DNA of 64,000 bases, from assembly GCA_015680685.1 (NCBI GenBank), contig MNCI01005801.1:243559-307558 (forward strand), in the 5' to 3' direction. Under the pieces are notes generated by a model, which saw nothing but the letters and a program-made list of their open reading frames with translations, was not told the origin of the DNA and ran no database searches. This DNA is from Gnetum montanum. Taxonomy: Eukaryota > Streptophyta > Gnetopsida > Gnetales > Gnetaceae. A program made the position numbers and the translations under genes. Each line of letters starts with the position of its first letter. The stretch's first letter is position 1. Below are positions 11,900 through 23,700 of this stretch, piece after piece.

Positions 11900-13182
11900 T
11901 GGCTAGGTGACCTCCATCCCCTTCTCTTGCATCACCCCCCGAAAACCTTCAGGGATTTTGGGTAGCTCCAAACCTTTGCTAGTGGTTATCCAATCGATCA
12001 GTGGCGGTAGCCTCTGTCCCCCCGATGATGTGCCCACCACCCCCTTCTTGGGGGTGTGGGGTGAGCCAGTGTAGCTCGTTTGGGTGCCCTCACTAGTCAA
12101 GGCACCGCAAGGAGCCTTACCCGTCATGCCTGGTCCACCATCCCAGCCAACATCCATAGGTCCTCCTCCGTGAGCGGCCCTTGATGTTCCCCCCCTCGGC
12201 CCACTGTGATCAAGGTCAACCGTTTTGTTGTTGCCCAAGATTGGACCAGGGCTGGAGGTCGTCCCCACCTTACTTTGCGGAACCCCCACCTTACCCTGTG
12301 CAACTCCTGTGGGTGCCAACAAGCCCTTTCTAGCCACTCAGCCCTTTTTCCCGATGAGCTGTCAACCCCTGTCATTGAGCTCGGGGGTGGTACAACCCTG
12401 TTTCGTAGGGTCGATGCCCTTAGCGATGTCCACAGGTGGGGTTGGGGCTTCTGTTGGTAAAATTTTGAACTACACGCGAATCCTTTCCTTTACGAGGTTG
12501 ATGTCTAGCATGAGCTCATCAACACGGTCTGCGGAGCTCAGGGACCTCCAAACACAGAACCGCGCAAAACCCAAATGGTCATTCCCTTTGTGAACAGGTT
12601 AAATTTAATAAACTTGCAAAAGAGTGTGGTCAGCAATTGCAGGAAATCTGCTCACCAGTATTCCAAAGGGAGGCCATGCAACTAAACCCAAATCGGTGCC
12701 CGTTCGAATAGATCCTTATCGCAGTGCACCCCCAAGCACCAGGGTGCTAGTGCCAATCCTTGTGCCCCATAAAACTAGGGCCCTTCCACCAGGATTCATT
12801 CCCTGTGCACCGCTGAGGTAAATAAAAATAGGAAATGATCGTCAACCATGCTTTTGACCATCACCGTAGAGAGCGCCCAAACTGACCGGACCCATCTCTG
12901 AACCAAGTCCATTTGTGGCCTTGCTCCCTCCAAGACGAACTTGCTAAGAAAGCTGCACTCCAACTGTTCCAGTGTGCCCGTAACTGGGTGACAAACCTTT
13001 AGCCGCAACACCGTCCCCTCACGTGAGCAAGCTATGAACTCTCCGGTACCTTTGGGTGCGGCCTACGGGTTTTCCAGCCTGACCTCCCTCACCTCCCTTG
13101 TAGCGTTCATCTGGGTCTTCATGTTCGCCTGGGTCTCCGTGTCCATTTGTGTCTGCTTAGTGCCCTCTGTCAATGACTTCAT
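11900..13182 (-). pseudogene. LINE ORF1, DUF4283-like nucleic-acid-binding protein
   Basis: ORF1 of plant L1 elements encodes an RNA-binding protein of the DUF4283 type. The chosen start is the ATG at 13182-13180, followed in frame by MKSLTEGTKQTQMDTETQ, a stop, and then the segment with VLRLKVCHPVTG. Later, in other frames, DUF4283-like pieces appear: DDHFLFLFTS near 12830, LPLEYW-like sequence near 12650, and ARFCVWRSLSSADR near 12550. The 3' part (12337-11903) is Gly/Pro/Ser-rich linker sequence without a clear zinc knuckle. Several stops and shifts make it a pseudogene. Confidence 0.7.
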
Positions 13183-13190
13183 TTTAAAAT

Positions 13191-13730
13191 TCATATTTTA
13201 TAATGTTTTTCAATTCTACATTTATAATCGCGTAACACTGGCTTTTAATATATAAATGATTATATATAAAGATAATTTGGAGTGTTTTTAGCATAACATC
13301 AAATGAAACTACCTTGGAATTTTTATAGAGCTTTAAATATAGAGCCTTAGTAACTTTAACAATTTTTATATCTTAGTAAAATTATGTGTATATTTCTTAG
13401 AACAACAATTTAAAATGCAATACAATGGAATGATTTTTTTTATATAAAAATTTACAATATTTTTATTTATTGGTATCTAAGAACAATTACCCATCGATAA
13501 ACTTAGATAGAAGTTGTAAAATAATTTATTTAAAGAATAAATATTTTTTGAAAACAAATTAATAAAAAAACAAAAATATATATTAAGAACAATTTTGGTC
13601 ATTGATAAATAAAACTTTTAAATGAGTACATGACATATCAAGTCCAATACATTAGCATGTTAAACTTGTAACATACTTAATATTGTTTATACCATATTGT
13701 TACTATTATTTTTCATACATTTTTTATTTT
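13191..13730. other. Very AT-rich spacer
   Basis: I see no gene, repeat or element boundary here. Composition changes sharply from the GC-rich LINE on the left. Confidence 0.4.
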
Positions 13731-13734
13731 TACC

Positions 13735-13925
13735 ATCAAACATATTTTCATAATTAGAATCTAGAACTTCTATAGGAAATTCATCATCTCCATCATTCGT
13801 AGATCCTCCATAATCCCACATTCGATAAGAACCCATTTTGTAATCTTGAGAAGATTGAGATAATAAGCTAATATTTGAATGAACAAAAAACTAAATCTTT
13901 AGCCTTGGCAGTGCCTAGTCTGTTG
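13735..13925 (-). pseudogene. hAT transposase C-terminal remnant
   Basis: On the minus strand a short segment reads LPRLKI, stop, FFVHSNISLLSQ and then YKMGSYRMWDYGG. This resembles the tail of plant hAT transposases, where a VHSNLRLLS-type motif is followed by a K-M-W-D-V segment and an acidic end. Here the acidic end is NDGDDEFPIEVLD. It is in the opposite orientation to the 1.9-4.6 kb remnant and differs in sequence, so it comes from another copy or subfamily. Only the tail is recognised. The frame at 14277-14053 upstream could belong to it but shows no diagnostic motif. Confidence 0.5.
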
Positions 13926-14395
13926 CATTTTGTTCAGTGAATAAATGCATATTCACTTCAATTTCTTTCACATGTTGATGCACTGGAAACCTATAATATA
14001 GAAAAGAATTAAATTCAAAACTTAATAAAAAGATTCTGCTAAAAAATATTTGTTACATAAGCATGAGGATTTGATTATCTTCTTCCATAATAAGATAGAA
14101 GGATGGCCATAGCTTTCTTTGAAAATCCTTTTTTAATAATTGATATTCTAATTTTTCTCCATGCTCTTCTTGCTCTTTAGAAAGAAAATCTTCTTCAAAT
14201 GACATTGATCCTATATGCCTGTTATAAAAATTCAAAATATTATTTACAAAGAAGATTAAAAAAAAACCATAAAACAAAAATATATTTTAAAAATAACCGC
14301 TGCAATCATGTTCTTTGATAGACAATGTATAACAAAATTCCATCCAAAAAAGAAAAAGATTATTCGAAGTTCAATTCAAAAAAATCTTTAATTTT

Positions 14396-14480
14396 AAATA
14401 CCACTAAGAGTCTTAAACCAATTAATAAACGCAGATACACCACTACATATTAATAATCAAATAAAATCCTCAAAGATGGC
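14396..14480. repeat. Short dispersed repeat S, copy a
   Basis: A segment with TTAATAATCAAATAAAATC preceded by AATAAACGCAGATACACC matches two adjacent units at 15894-16032. No coding content. Confidence 0.65.
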
Positions 14481-15320
14481 AAAGAAGTTTGTACCAGAAA
14501 TCTATGGATGATTTGGTGAGTGTGCTAATTGCTACCTAATGTTCTTCTTTAGTTGCAATTTTTAACTTTTCTAGGTCTTCCTATGTTCTCTTATTTTCAC
14601 TTGAAGAAAATATTCTCAATAATAGAAAGTTGGCAACTATAATAGGGGAAAGTGCTAACTAGGGATCATAGGAAAGAGTTGAATAATGTTGTAAAAATAG
14701 TGCTAAACTATCACTATGCTATTGTTTTTTATTGGTCTTTGTCTATTTTGCCTTATCCTTATATAATTTGTTATTTGTTTTATTGTTTATTTTTTAATTT
14801 TATATTTTAAAAAAGTACTTTATTTATCTTGAAACTAACAGTTATACTTTAAATAACAATTTCTTTATTTTTTAATTACTTTTTTACTTAAAATTTTTAT
14901 AGTTTAAAATAAATTCTACTACAAATAAATGAAATGATTTTGATTCTGAAATAGGTAAACCCATGTAGTGCAACAAAAAGTGTCCTCAATGAAAGGCAAG
15001 AAAAATATGCATGATAATTATCTTATGATTTTCCAAAGAAGTCAAATTAATTTTTTGTTGTTCTCATTTTATGTTTTGAACCACAAAAGTGGGTATGGAG
15101 CTACAGTGGGAGAGGTAAATCAGGTAATCAATATGCTGGAACTTAATAGTGACAAAATGGTAGCGACAGAAACTTGTTCAAATAGACAAATACTAATAGT
15201 GGCAGAAACTTATTCAAATACCAATATCTTTGAAGGTAGTGGCTACCTAGAACCCCATTGCTTGCAATTATGGTATACCAGTATTTGCTTTGTGTCATTG
15301 CAAATTTAGTCTGTAGAATT
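14481..15320. other. AT-rich spacer
   Basis: No supported gene. The longest open frame (14968-15309, plus strand) has no recognisable domain and is probably spurious. Confidence 0.4.
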
Positions 15321-15459
15321 TCTTGCATCTCTTATTTATGAACGTAGCTTGTTAGAAAGTTTTGTGCCTATCTTAGGGCATTCATAAGTTCTTGCATCTC
15401 TTTTTTATAAGCGTAGCTTGTTCGAAAGTTTTGTGACTTTGATAGGACATTCATATGTT
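15321..15459. repeat. 69-bp tandem duplication
   Basis: Two head-to-tail copies start at 15321 and 15390, each beginning TCTTGCATCTCTT and containing CGTAGCTTGTT and GAAAGTTTTGTG. They differ at several bases, so the duplication is not recent. Confidence 0.85.
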
Positions 15460-15893
15460 TATTCTCTAACAGTTTATAGTGTTACATAGAACAGAGATAA
15501 AAAAAATGTGCAACAGAGATACAGTCTTTACACAATGGGCCTTCTCTAATAGTTTACAGTGAAACTTTACACAGATATACAAAAACATTATGTAAAAGAA
15601 TGGGCCTAAACTAGATTCTGATAAATAGAATCCACCATCTATGTATATTCAATTTTAGTTTCATGTTTTTGTTAGAATTTATTTGTACAATATTAAATGA
15701 TGAATAGATCAGAGTTTGCTGAGAAATAAACACTCATTTTCATTTTCATAGTTATTATTGTTGATGTTTGGTTTTCTTCTTGGGCTTCTAGCACTCAGGC
15801 TTCTTTTTGCTTTATTTTATTTTTTATTGTTCAAATACCAATATCTTTGGTAGCAAAAAAGGTAGTGAACAACATTCTAAATCTTTCATTCTA

Positions 15894-16032
15894 AATACCA
15901 CCCAATAATAAACGTAGATTTACTACTACATGTTAATAATCAAATAAAATCCCCACTCAGAGAGTCTCAGACCAATAATAAACACAGATTCACCAATGCA
16001 TGTTAATAATCAAATAAAATCTGCAAAGATGA
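15894..16032. repeat. Short dispersed repeat S, copies b and c in tandem
   Basis: Two adjacent units each contain ACCAATAATAAACRYAGATT-like sequence followed by GTTAATAATCAAATAAAATC. They match the unit at 14396-14480. The unit phrase AATACCAATATCTTTG also recurs at about 15217 and 15835, so this part of the window is a patchwork of duplicated short segments. Confidence 0.65.
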
Positions 16033-16760
16033 GCTGAAAATAGTGCAGAACTCTCATGCCGCTCTTTCATATAGATAAATAAGCAGAAGGCAAGATCTGA
16101 GATTACATCTATGAATAGAAGGATTTGCTACCCCCATTGAAATGGGAATAGGGAAAGGCCAAAGACAAGCTTACTATATTAACTTTGAAGAGATGAACTT
16201 TAAAAATGAGACCCTATTTTACAGAATATAAATTGCAGATTAAACTTTACTGTAATAAGAAACTTTGACTCAAAGAAAAAAATCTCAATGAAGAAAGACC
16301 AATGAAGAGATAATGTACAAAAATGGTCTCTGAATCCACAGTTTAGCCCATTTTGAAGAGGGAGGAGGACTACTTGTGGCAGAAGCAGAGACTTACCACA
16401 CAGAGTTGGACAGGGATGCGATGCAGAAGTAGTAGCAACGGCCTTGGAGAGCGATGCAGAAGTGGCAGCAATTGCAGGATTAGCAACGTTCACAGCACAA
16501 CGATGCAAAAGCGGCAGCAACAACAAGATTAGTAGCGTTCATAGCACAAGCACCAAATGCTTTACCTAAATGTGTTACTTATTGATGTCTTCGCCATAGA
16601 ATAAACCCTAAATTTTTTTCCCTCCATCTTTGCCCTTGCAGATCTGCATTTAACTCATGACAGACCTGCTTTTAGTTCGTGACAGATGCAGTTGTTGACC
16701 TAACCTATTTGTGACAGATGTAGTTGTTGAGAATAAAATCAAAAAATAAAATCAACAGAA
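16033..16760. other. Spacer without a supported gene
   Basis: A region at about 16400-16560 repeats short phrases such as GCAGAAGTAGTAGCAACG, GCAGAAGTGGCAGCAA and GCAAAAGCGGCAGCAAC. These give an imperfect short-period tandem structure. A minus-strand open frame over it has Ala/Thr/Ser/Leu-rich low-complexity translation and is not credible as a gene. Confidence 0.4.
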
Positions 16761-16764
16761 ATAG

Positions 16765-16915
16765 AAACCTATAAAAAACGTAATGAAACGTGTCAAAAAC
16801 ATTTCAGTTTGCCCCGAAATGTTTCGCCCACCAAGTAACGGTTACTGTTCATGAGAAACGACGTTTCCACAATGAAAAACGTGAAACGTTATGAATCCGT
16901 TGCGTTTCTGGCAAC
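16765..16915. repeat. Cluster of AAACG / CGTTT motifs in both orientations
   Basis: Within 150 bp there are repeated AAACGT, GAAACG, CGTTTC and near variants (GAAATGTTTCG), several forming local inverted repeats such as GAAACGACGTTTCC. Clustered subterminal motifs of this type are known from hAT and CACTA transposon ends, which bind transposase. I could not identify a terminal inverted repeat, so the transposon reading is only a suggestion. Confidence 0.45.
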
Positions 16916-18029
16916 ATAGGTCAATACTTTTTGTAATTGATTTATTAGCCTGCTGTGAAAGTGCCTAGCTTACACATGTTCCTGAGCTGAGATCCCAAAT
17001 AAAAAACCTGGGAAGGATATCATTTGTCATACAGATTATTCCAGCATATCTAAAGAGGAACTCTCAAAACCATCGGTCACTATTTGCTAGCACCAATGAT
17101 AAATTCACCTACATTACTCATAGTAGGATCACTTTACCTTCTTAAACATACTTGAATAGATATTTCTGAACATCCAAAACAAAATCTTCTTATTTAAATC
17201 CATAATTTACATTTTGTTGCTGTTAAACATTGAAAACCATTGGGATGCCAACAGAACGAACAGATTGCTTTGAATACAAAACCAAGTTATAAGCAATCGC
17301 AGATGCTGCAGAAGCATAGAAAATAATATTCCAATCAATCTGTTTGCTGACTTTCTATAGCAACAAACAGACTGTACTTTAACCTTCTACTGACTTCATT
17401 ATAGATACAAGACTATTTGTCCATTATGTAAAGAGTTTATCGTTGAACACAATGCATGACAGAACCGACAAATTCAAATAACAGCTGCGTTATCCCATCA
17501 AATGATTATATATTAAATTCATTACACAGGATGACTATTCATCAGACCCAATTGTCATCAGAACTAGTATGGCTAGTAAAGCTTGGCAAATGAACAAAAG
17601 AAACCATGAAGATTGCATCATTAAAGCAACAAGAAGAAGCAAATCCTCACAAACTTAAACACTTATTTTCATTGAGGAAGCAATTTACATATAGATAATA
17701 AAAAATAAGGAAATTGAAAATTATATATCCTGAATACAATATCAACCAATCATTAGCAATAACAAGGTTCTATGAACATTATTTTCCCATAAAAGCGTAG
17801 GCTAGTTGTATATCACTCTTGACAACACTACATCAAATACACTTTTTCCGTCAAAATTTGAGACTGTAACCAGAGTGTAGACTAAAGAAATATCATGTAC
17901 CAATACTGTAGAGCAATGAGAAGCATAGGCACATACTGAAACTAATACAATGAAATAAATGACCCTCACACTTACATGCAAAAAGCTAAAATGCAAACTT
18001 CTACTTTTTGACAGCCTTGTGGACTGCAT
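16916..18029. other. Spacer downstream of the first LRR-RLP fragment
   Basis: Ordinary AT-rich sequence with no recognised gene. The minus-strand frame at 18029-17802 follows the RLP transmembrane tail but shows no conserved features beyond a hydrophobic run. Confidence 0.35.
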
Positions 18030-19183
18030 TCAAATAAGGTAGGTTCCAAAGACCAGAGGAAATGCATCTCAATGAAACTATAGAGCAACGGTGCCACCAT
18101 ATGATGTCCCAAATCCTAATCCAAATGCCACCAATGATACATGTTCATTAACCCAATCTCACCAATCATGTTTGGACTTTGTCTATCTTGTATTCTGTTG
18201 ACCTTTTTTCATTTTCATCTTGACAAGCATTGTTGGTAGGAAATCCACACAAACGTGAATAGTTGTGTGCTTTTGGAAATCTTACCACAAATTTTTTCAT
18301 TTTCATATTGACAAGGATTGTTGCTAGGATATTCACAAAAATTTGAATAGCTATGTGCTTTTGAGAATCCTACAACATATTTTTTCAATTTCATCTTGAC
18401 AAGGATTTTTGTTGGTAGGAAATCCACACAAATGTGAATAGTTGTGTGCTCTTTGGAGTCCTACCACATAATCTGTTATGTGAAACATTCAATAAGTTAG
18501 AAAGTCTAACGACTACAATTCCATTGGAATTTTCCTAATAAATTGTTGCACCTTAAATCTAGCTCTTCTAAAAGTTGTAATTTTTCCATTGATGCCGGTA
18601 TGTGCTTGGTCAACATATTATGAGATAAGTTCACCAATCTCAAGGTTGTGAGGACTCCTATAATCTCTGGAATCTCACCTGTGAGATTGTTCCCTGATAG
18701 GTCTATCACATTGTTACTGACCGCCACATGCACGTCATCAAGTTCAAGTCCTTTCTCAGTCAACATCACAGTCTCTCTGTACCATCCAGAAATACATAAC
18801 TAGCCATTCCTAGCCAAAAGTCCATTATCCACTTCCCAATTCCCTAGTACTTGGAACTGCTTTAGCATATTGAGGTGGGATGGGACATTACCATGGAAAT
18901 GGTTGTTGGAGATGTCCAACACCCATAGCTTTGTGAAATTGACTAACGATGATTCAGGAATGGTCCCTCAAACATGTTATAACCAAGATCTAGGACTACC
19001 AGCTCATGCATTCTCTTTAAGAAATCTGGTAGAAAACCAGTTAGCATATTTCTCCTCAAATATAATACTGCGAGATGCTTGCAATTAGTCATGGAGTTTA
19101 ACAGGTGCCCTGAAAAACTGTTCAAGTAGGTAGATAGAACCAACATGAAAGATGGAAAAATGACAATGCATATCATGGAAAAT
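18030..19183 (-). pseudogene. LRR receptor-like protein fragment 1
   Basis: The C-terminal half of an LRR receptor-like protein, a plasma-membrane pattern-recognition or developmental receptor lacking a kinase. On the minus strand, LRR units are readable in order. 19140-18943 gives LYLRRNMLTGFLPDFL and LVVLDLGYNMFEG. 18930-18870 gives a further repeat. 18769-18506 gives NNVIDLSGNNLTGEIPEIIG and LVNLSHNMLTKHIPAS. The sequence then passes into a Cys-containing juxtamembrane segment, which is triplicated (see the 88-bp repeat), and a Gly-rich transmembrane start near 18115 (GLGFGTSYGGTVAL). Several stops and shifts break it. Its N-terminal side is cut at about 19183, where retrotransposon gag begins. 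Confidence 0.85.
18210..18476. repeat. Triplicated 88-bp segment inside the RLP fragment
   Basis: Three head-to-tail copies start at about 18210, 18298 and 18386, each beginning CATTTTCAT and containing TGTGTGCTTTTGG-like sequence. On the minus strand each copy encodes the segment after the last LRR (forms of KSTQLFTF or KAHSYSNF and then a CEYPSNNPCQ-like part). The period is 88 bp, not a multiple of three, so each copy shifts the frame relative to the next. The amplification therefore broke the gene, or happened after it was already dead. Confidence 0.85.
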
Positions 19184-19870
19184 GACACTCACCAAAGAAG
19201 CAGAGAGCTGGTACCAGTCCTTAGAATCGGAAACCATCAGGAGGTGGAGTACAATGCTAGAACTGTTTAACAAAAAGTATCAAACGTACTCCAGAGTGTC
19301 CAATTTGCATAAGCAGATCCAAGGCTGGAAGCAAGGTCATCACAAACCCTTCGATGCTACCATGGCCTGCTATTACACATTGTTACATCGTTGCCTGGGC
19401 CATGGGTACACTTAGCGAGATCAACTTCGCCACATCGAGGATGGGATAAGGCATGAAACTAGAAGAACCCTTAGGACTTATGCCTAAGGGTGATTATCAA
19501 AACTTAGAGCCCATGAAATACAAAGCTTGTTGGAGCAAGTAGCAAACGAAGAAGGTGAGCTACGCAAAAGAGAAAGTGCAGAAGAGTATATCCGCAATCC
19601 CTCCCTTCGAAAGAAGGAAGTGAAATTTTGTGATGAAGAGGATGAGTCACCAATCGAAGAGTTGGTGAACTAGAAAACCTTGCCGATCCAAAAATTAACA
19701 ACAGAAATAGTAGCTAAGGTAGATGGCATATGGAGTTCCTTAGACTCTAAAATTGAAACTGTCTTAAAAATTGTACAAGAATCTAAGGTAGAATAAAGTA
19801 GTGACAAAGGTTAGAAAAAGTGGAGAGATTTAGGCCCTACACATAACAAGGGTAAGGGAAAAATTACTAA
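19184..19870 (+). pseudogene. Athila-like gag fragment (element F)
   Basis: A partial gag of the same family as element A. It begins abruptly at LTKEAESWY, matching about 60183 in element A. It continues through TIRRWSTMLELFN, LHKQIQGWKQGHH and CLGHGY to the region with KIETVLKI. Stops occur at about 19413 and 19490. The left edge joins the RLP fragment directly and the right edge joins LTR sequence directly, so all of 5' gag, all of pol and the 3' region are missing. Confidence 0.85.
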
Positions 19871-20769
19871 CTCCCATCCTGGTCTAGAAGTAGGAAAACT
19901 CTGGTAGTTTGATCACTCCAGACATAGAATATTTTCCATGTGCCCATAGTAGGAGTCCCCAAGTGAACGAATCTTTATTTGAGCAACATTGTACCTGAAA
20001 AAAAGTTGTGTATGGTAATAAAGATGAACTTAATTGGATAAACCTTACAGTGCATGGAATAGGATTTTATTTAATTGCTATTTATTGATTTCTTAGAATG
20101 CGGTACGAGTACGACTTGATTACAAGCATCTAAGGATGTGTACGATTAGTCAAGGAATCGGCTACTCGTTGCATGTGGTATGAGTATGACTTGATTACGA
20201 GCATCTCGTGTGACTACTTGGTAACCCAGTGGCGTATCCAGGAGCTATGCTTGGTAATCCCAATGGTAGTCATGCACAGCGGATGTGTACAGTTAGTCAA
20301 GGAATCAGCTGCTCATCGCACTTAGCCTAGATAGATTCTCTCAACCCTTTCCTCCTAGTTAAGTGCCTCAGTATGACCACTTCGAGCACGTGCGTTACGT
20401 GTGGTGATCCCAGTAACGATTAGCATTTGGTAGCCACAGTTGCATCGGTTCATGGTGTGTACGGTAAGTGGGAATGGATGTTGATGCTAGTTAATTTAGA
20501 CTTAGGACATTAGTTAGAGTTAGTTAGCTTTCTGAACCCTTCACCTCATAGCATAGGAGATAAAACCAGAAAAGACCATAAAAATTTTATATCTCGGACT
20601 TACTTAACCATACATCGTGACAACAACAAGTAAGTCTGGGAGGACGACGAATGATTAACCCCAAGTCTTCCATGGGGCGTGTAGGCATTTAGTCTACAGA
20701 GTTCAACTGGATTGCACGTGCTATGCTTGTTTTGTATGGTTAAGTGTAGGGGTACCTCGCCACTCATCA
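19871..20769 (+). mobile_element. LTR fragment of Athila-like family (element F)
   Basis: This matches the LTR at 58136-58959 from CCCATCCT onward, ending at GGTACCTCGCCACTCATCA at 20769. It lacks the first ~125 bp of the LTR, including the GATATCAC repeats and the TATA box. It contains repeats of the LTR motif GTGTACGATTAGTCAAGGAAT. The junction with gag at 19870 has TCCCATCC-type sequence at the breakpoint. Illegitimate recombination between gag and the downstream LTR is the simplest origin. Confidence 0.85.
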
Positions 20770-23700
20770 AGGTTGAACCAAAATGCTCTTTTAAGTTTAA
20801 ATTAAAGATGATAGAGTAAAAGTAGTATTGAGCTCAACCTCGCCCATGCCAAGCATGGGGCCATAATCAACAATACTTTGAAAAATAAAAAATAAATTAG
20901 CCTATGGGAGTTGAAGTCTCGTAAATCACTCTATCAATTAAACATACATGTGCTATTCAAATTTGACCTTTCTCAACAATATCATATTGGAACCTTAAAG
21001 TTTTTGAATTTTACTATACCAAATGTTCCACTTCATGTCACATTAGTTCATCTAAAGGTTTGCATGTATAAATTGTAATAAGGGTTGGAAATGATGACCA
21101 TGGTACTTATGCAAGGAAAATCAATTCACATCTAAATTTAAACATTGACTTCAAACATCAATTTTCTTAGTATTGTATATGCTTTATAGGCTATATTATA
21201 TGAGCACCATAAATATAATCTACAAGAATTAGCAAGTATGACTTTAATTTATTAGTAAAAAGTTGTCACAAAGGTCACAAAGCAAGAAACAAAGAAAATT
21301 TGAAAATTTGCTTATCAAAATAGAAACTATTTCTTTTAAATAATTACCAAACTAACTTCAATGAAATATAGCAATAAATAATAACTTTATAAATACCTTC
21401 AATATATTAAAAATATGAAATACAAATGTGAATCCTCCTATGCAAAGAAGTGCTAATAACTTGTTTTTGCATGAGATTGACGATGCTTTCATGCCATGTT
21501 AAGCCATTAATTTTTAAAAACGAAAACCTAAGTTACCAACAAATGATAAAAGGATTCAATGGAAATTGATAAGGTTAATTAATAATTTCAGCTTTATTTT
21601 AGAACCCATTTCCATCACATCCTATGCTAATTGTAATGGTTAACAATAACATTGTGTCTCCCTATCTTACTTACCTTTTTCAATAATGGTTGAAAACCCT
21701 GTATTCTCTATCGTCCACCATTATTATTCCTTACTTTTCTTACCAATTTCTCTCTGACTTGAATTTCTCTCTAACTCGATAATTTTGGTGTTCTCCCTCA
21801 TTCCACAATTGTTAGGTTTAGCATGTATCAGTAACAAGAATTACCCGAGAGACATCACAATGACAAAAGGTGGTAGATGTTACACGGGAGTAGGGCAGCG
21901 GTTGTGGGACGCGTGATGAATGACAGTTGGCAAATAGAGGGTGACTTCTTCTCCTGGAGGCTACTATGAACAAGGGAGGGGCAAAAAGGAAGGAAGGAGA
22001 CAGAACCTGCAGGCAGTAAGGGGTAGAGCCGTTTCTTTGACAATCAGGGCCTTCTCTCTCCATGCGCAGATGGTAGAAAATGGCAGGCGTAGGGTTCCTG
22101 TGATCGCTAGTACTCTCACAGGTAGGCGACACCGACGACAGGCTCGTGAGATGTGCGAATAACGTGAAAATAGCAGAGGTCAGCTTGACAGTAACTCGAC
22201 TAGGGCCTCTTCACAGATGAATAGGTGGCAGACTGTGGGGCGCACGCAGGTCATGCAGGGCAGAAAATGACAGAAATGCGGTGCTACACAGTTGTAGCTT
22301 GCATGTCCATCAGTAACAGATGGCATTTTTTCTATTTTTTTCTCTTTCAACCGATAAAACTCTTTCTCTCTGCCCATAAATAGAAACCCGGCAAAGACAG
22401 GCTACATGCACAGGCAGCACAAATGGCAATAGGCAGCACAAATGGCAACAACACCGTTCTCTCTCTTTTCCTACATTTTGACAAACCCAAAAATGGCAGC
22501 TAAAATGGCATCAACATCTTTTTTGTTCTTTGTTTCTTTGCTTTTAAATAGTAGATGCCCTCTCTCAATGGAGAATCAGCAGTGAATGCCACAAAAGATG
22601 GCAGATGGTAGTATTTCTCCGATGTGCACAGATCTCACACAGGAAGACAATGAGTAAGTGATAGTGGTGACCACATCAAGGTGACAAACAACTTTTATGT
22701 TTCATTTTCTTTGTCATGTGCACAAGGATGCAAAAATGAAATGTGACCCTAGTAGTCACGTTTCTCTTCCTCTATCCATCTGATGTATGTGGAATCCATC
22801 TTCCCTTTCCCCCATCCACTAGCACTTACGAGCAGCATTGCAGCAGTATCCACAACGGACTGACAATGATAGCAACGATAGGCGGTGAAAGAAAATTTGC
22901 ATTTTTACTTTGGATTACTTTTTGTACTCTTAAAAATTGTACAAACATTCAATTTAAATTTTCAACTATTTTGCTTGATTCATTATTTTCAAAACATCAC
23001 ATAGCCCTCTCCAGCTGAAACTATTTCTAGGTTTCCATACCCATATAGAAGGTGCCGTAGGCGATAATAACCTAAATCTAGTTTTTGGGTGTTGGCATGT
23101 CCAAAATTTATGCATCAACAAGTAGATGTTGATAAGATTACAATAAATACATAAATGCATAACGTATCTCAGAATGCTAGGCAGGGATAAACATGGACTC
23201 ACAATTGACTTTGGAGTAATGCAGAAGGTAGAGACATTAAAAAATAGAAAATCGTGAGCATGCTTAAGAAGACTTGGAGATTTTTTGTTTTCATGAGCAA
23301 GAATTTACTATTGTTTACTTTTAAAACTTTTTATAATGTTTTCTAAATTTGGAGTGGTAACTTGGAAACACTACCTCATAATATCCTAGCTATCTTCCAT
23401 GGTTACCCATCTTATACTGATCATAATTTTAAATTATTCCTATTATCTTTTAGAATGGAAACTTTGTTTTACACTAAACAAACCATTTTAATTTTCCTGA
23501 CTAAATTTCAATGGAGTCAGTTATTTTCATTTCATCTTTGGGTTGTATGCCTTCCTCACTTGGAAAGTTTGTGACTACCTTGAAACAGCGTATGCCTGAG
23601 TTTACATTCATTTTTCTTTGAATTTGAAGGTATATTTAGCTGAAATTATGTTACTATGTAAGCTATAAAGGTTGAAACACCCTGCTGAATTAGCTTTATT

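Larger units (their letters stand above)
10512..13190 (-). mobile_element. L1-type LINE copy 2 with internal loss of RT
   Basis: A second minus-strand copy of the same GC-rich LINE family. Its 3' end carries an A-tail, read as poly-T at about 10512-10521. Unlike copy 1 it retains ORF1 (13182 to about 11900) and the endonuclease (about 11830-11060). After the SDH motif it passes directly, near 11000, into sequence matching the extreme C-terminus and 3' UTR of copy 1. The whole RT domain is therefore absent. LINE copies usually lose their 5' end, so an internal deletion with both ends kept is less common. The 5' end falls just beyond the ORF1 start, so there is little or no 5' UTR. Confidence 0.85.

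Noticed and set aside
12206-12593. Plus-strand frames opposite LINE ORF1
   Set aside because: Antisense shadows of the minus-strand ORF1; no recognisable domain.
16200-16526. 108-codon minus-strand frame rich in Ala, Ser and Leu
   Set aside because: Arises from the short-period GCAGAAGTGGCAGCAA-type repeat; no domain.
20890-20950. Possible tRNA remnant on the minus strand (GATAGAGTG and TTCAACT phrases)
   Set aside because: The phrases resemble A- and B-box parts, but no acceptor or anticodon stem can be formed, so it is below my threshold.
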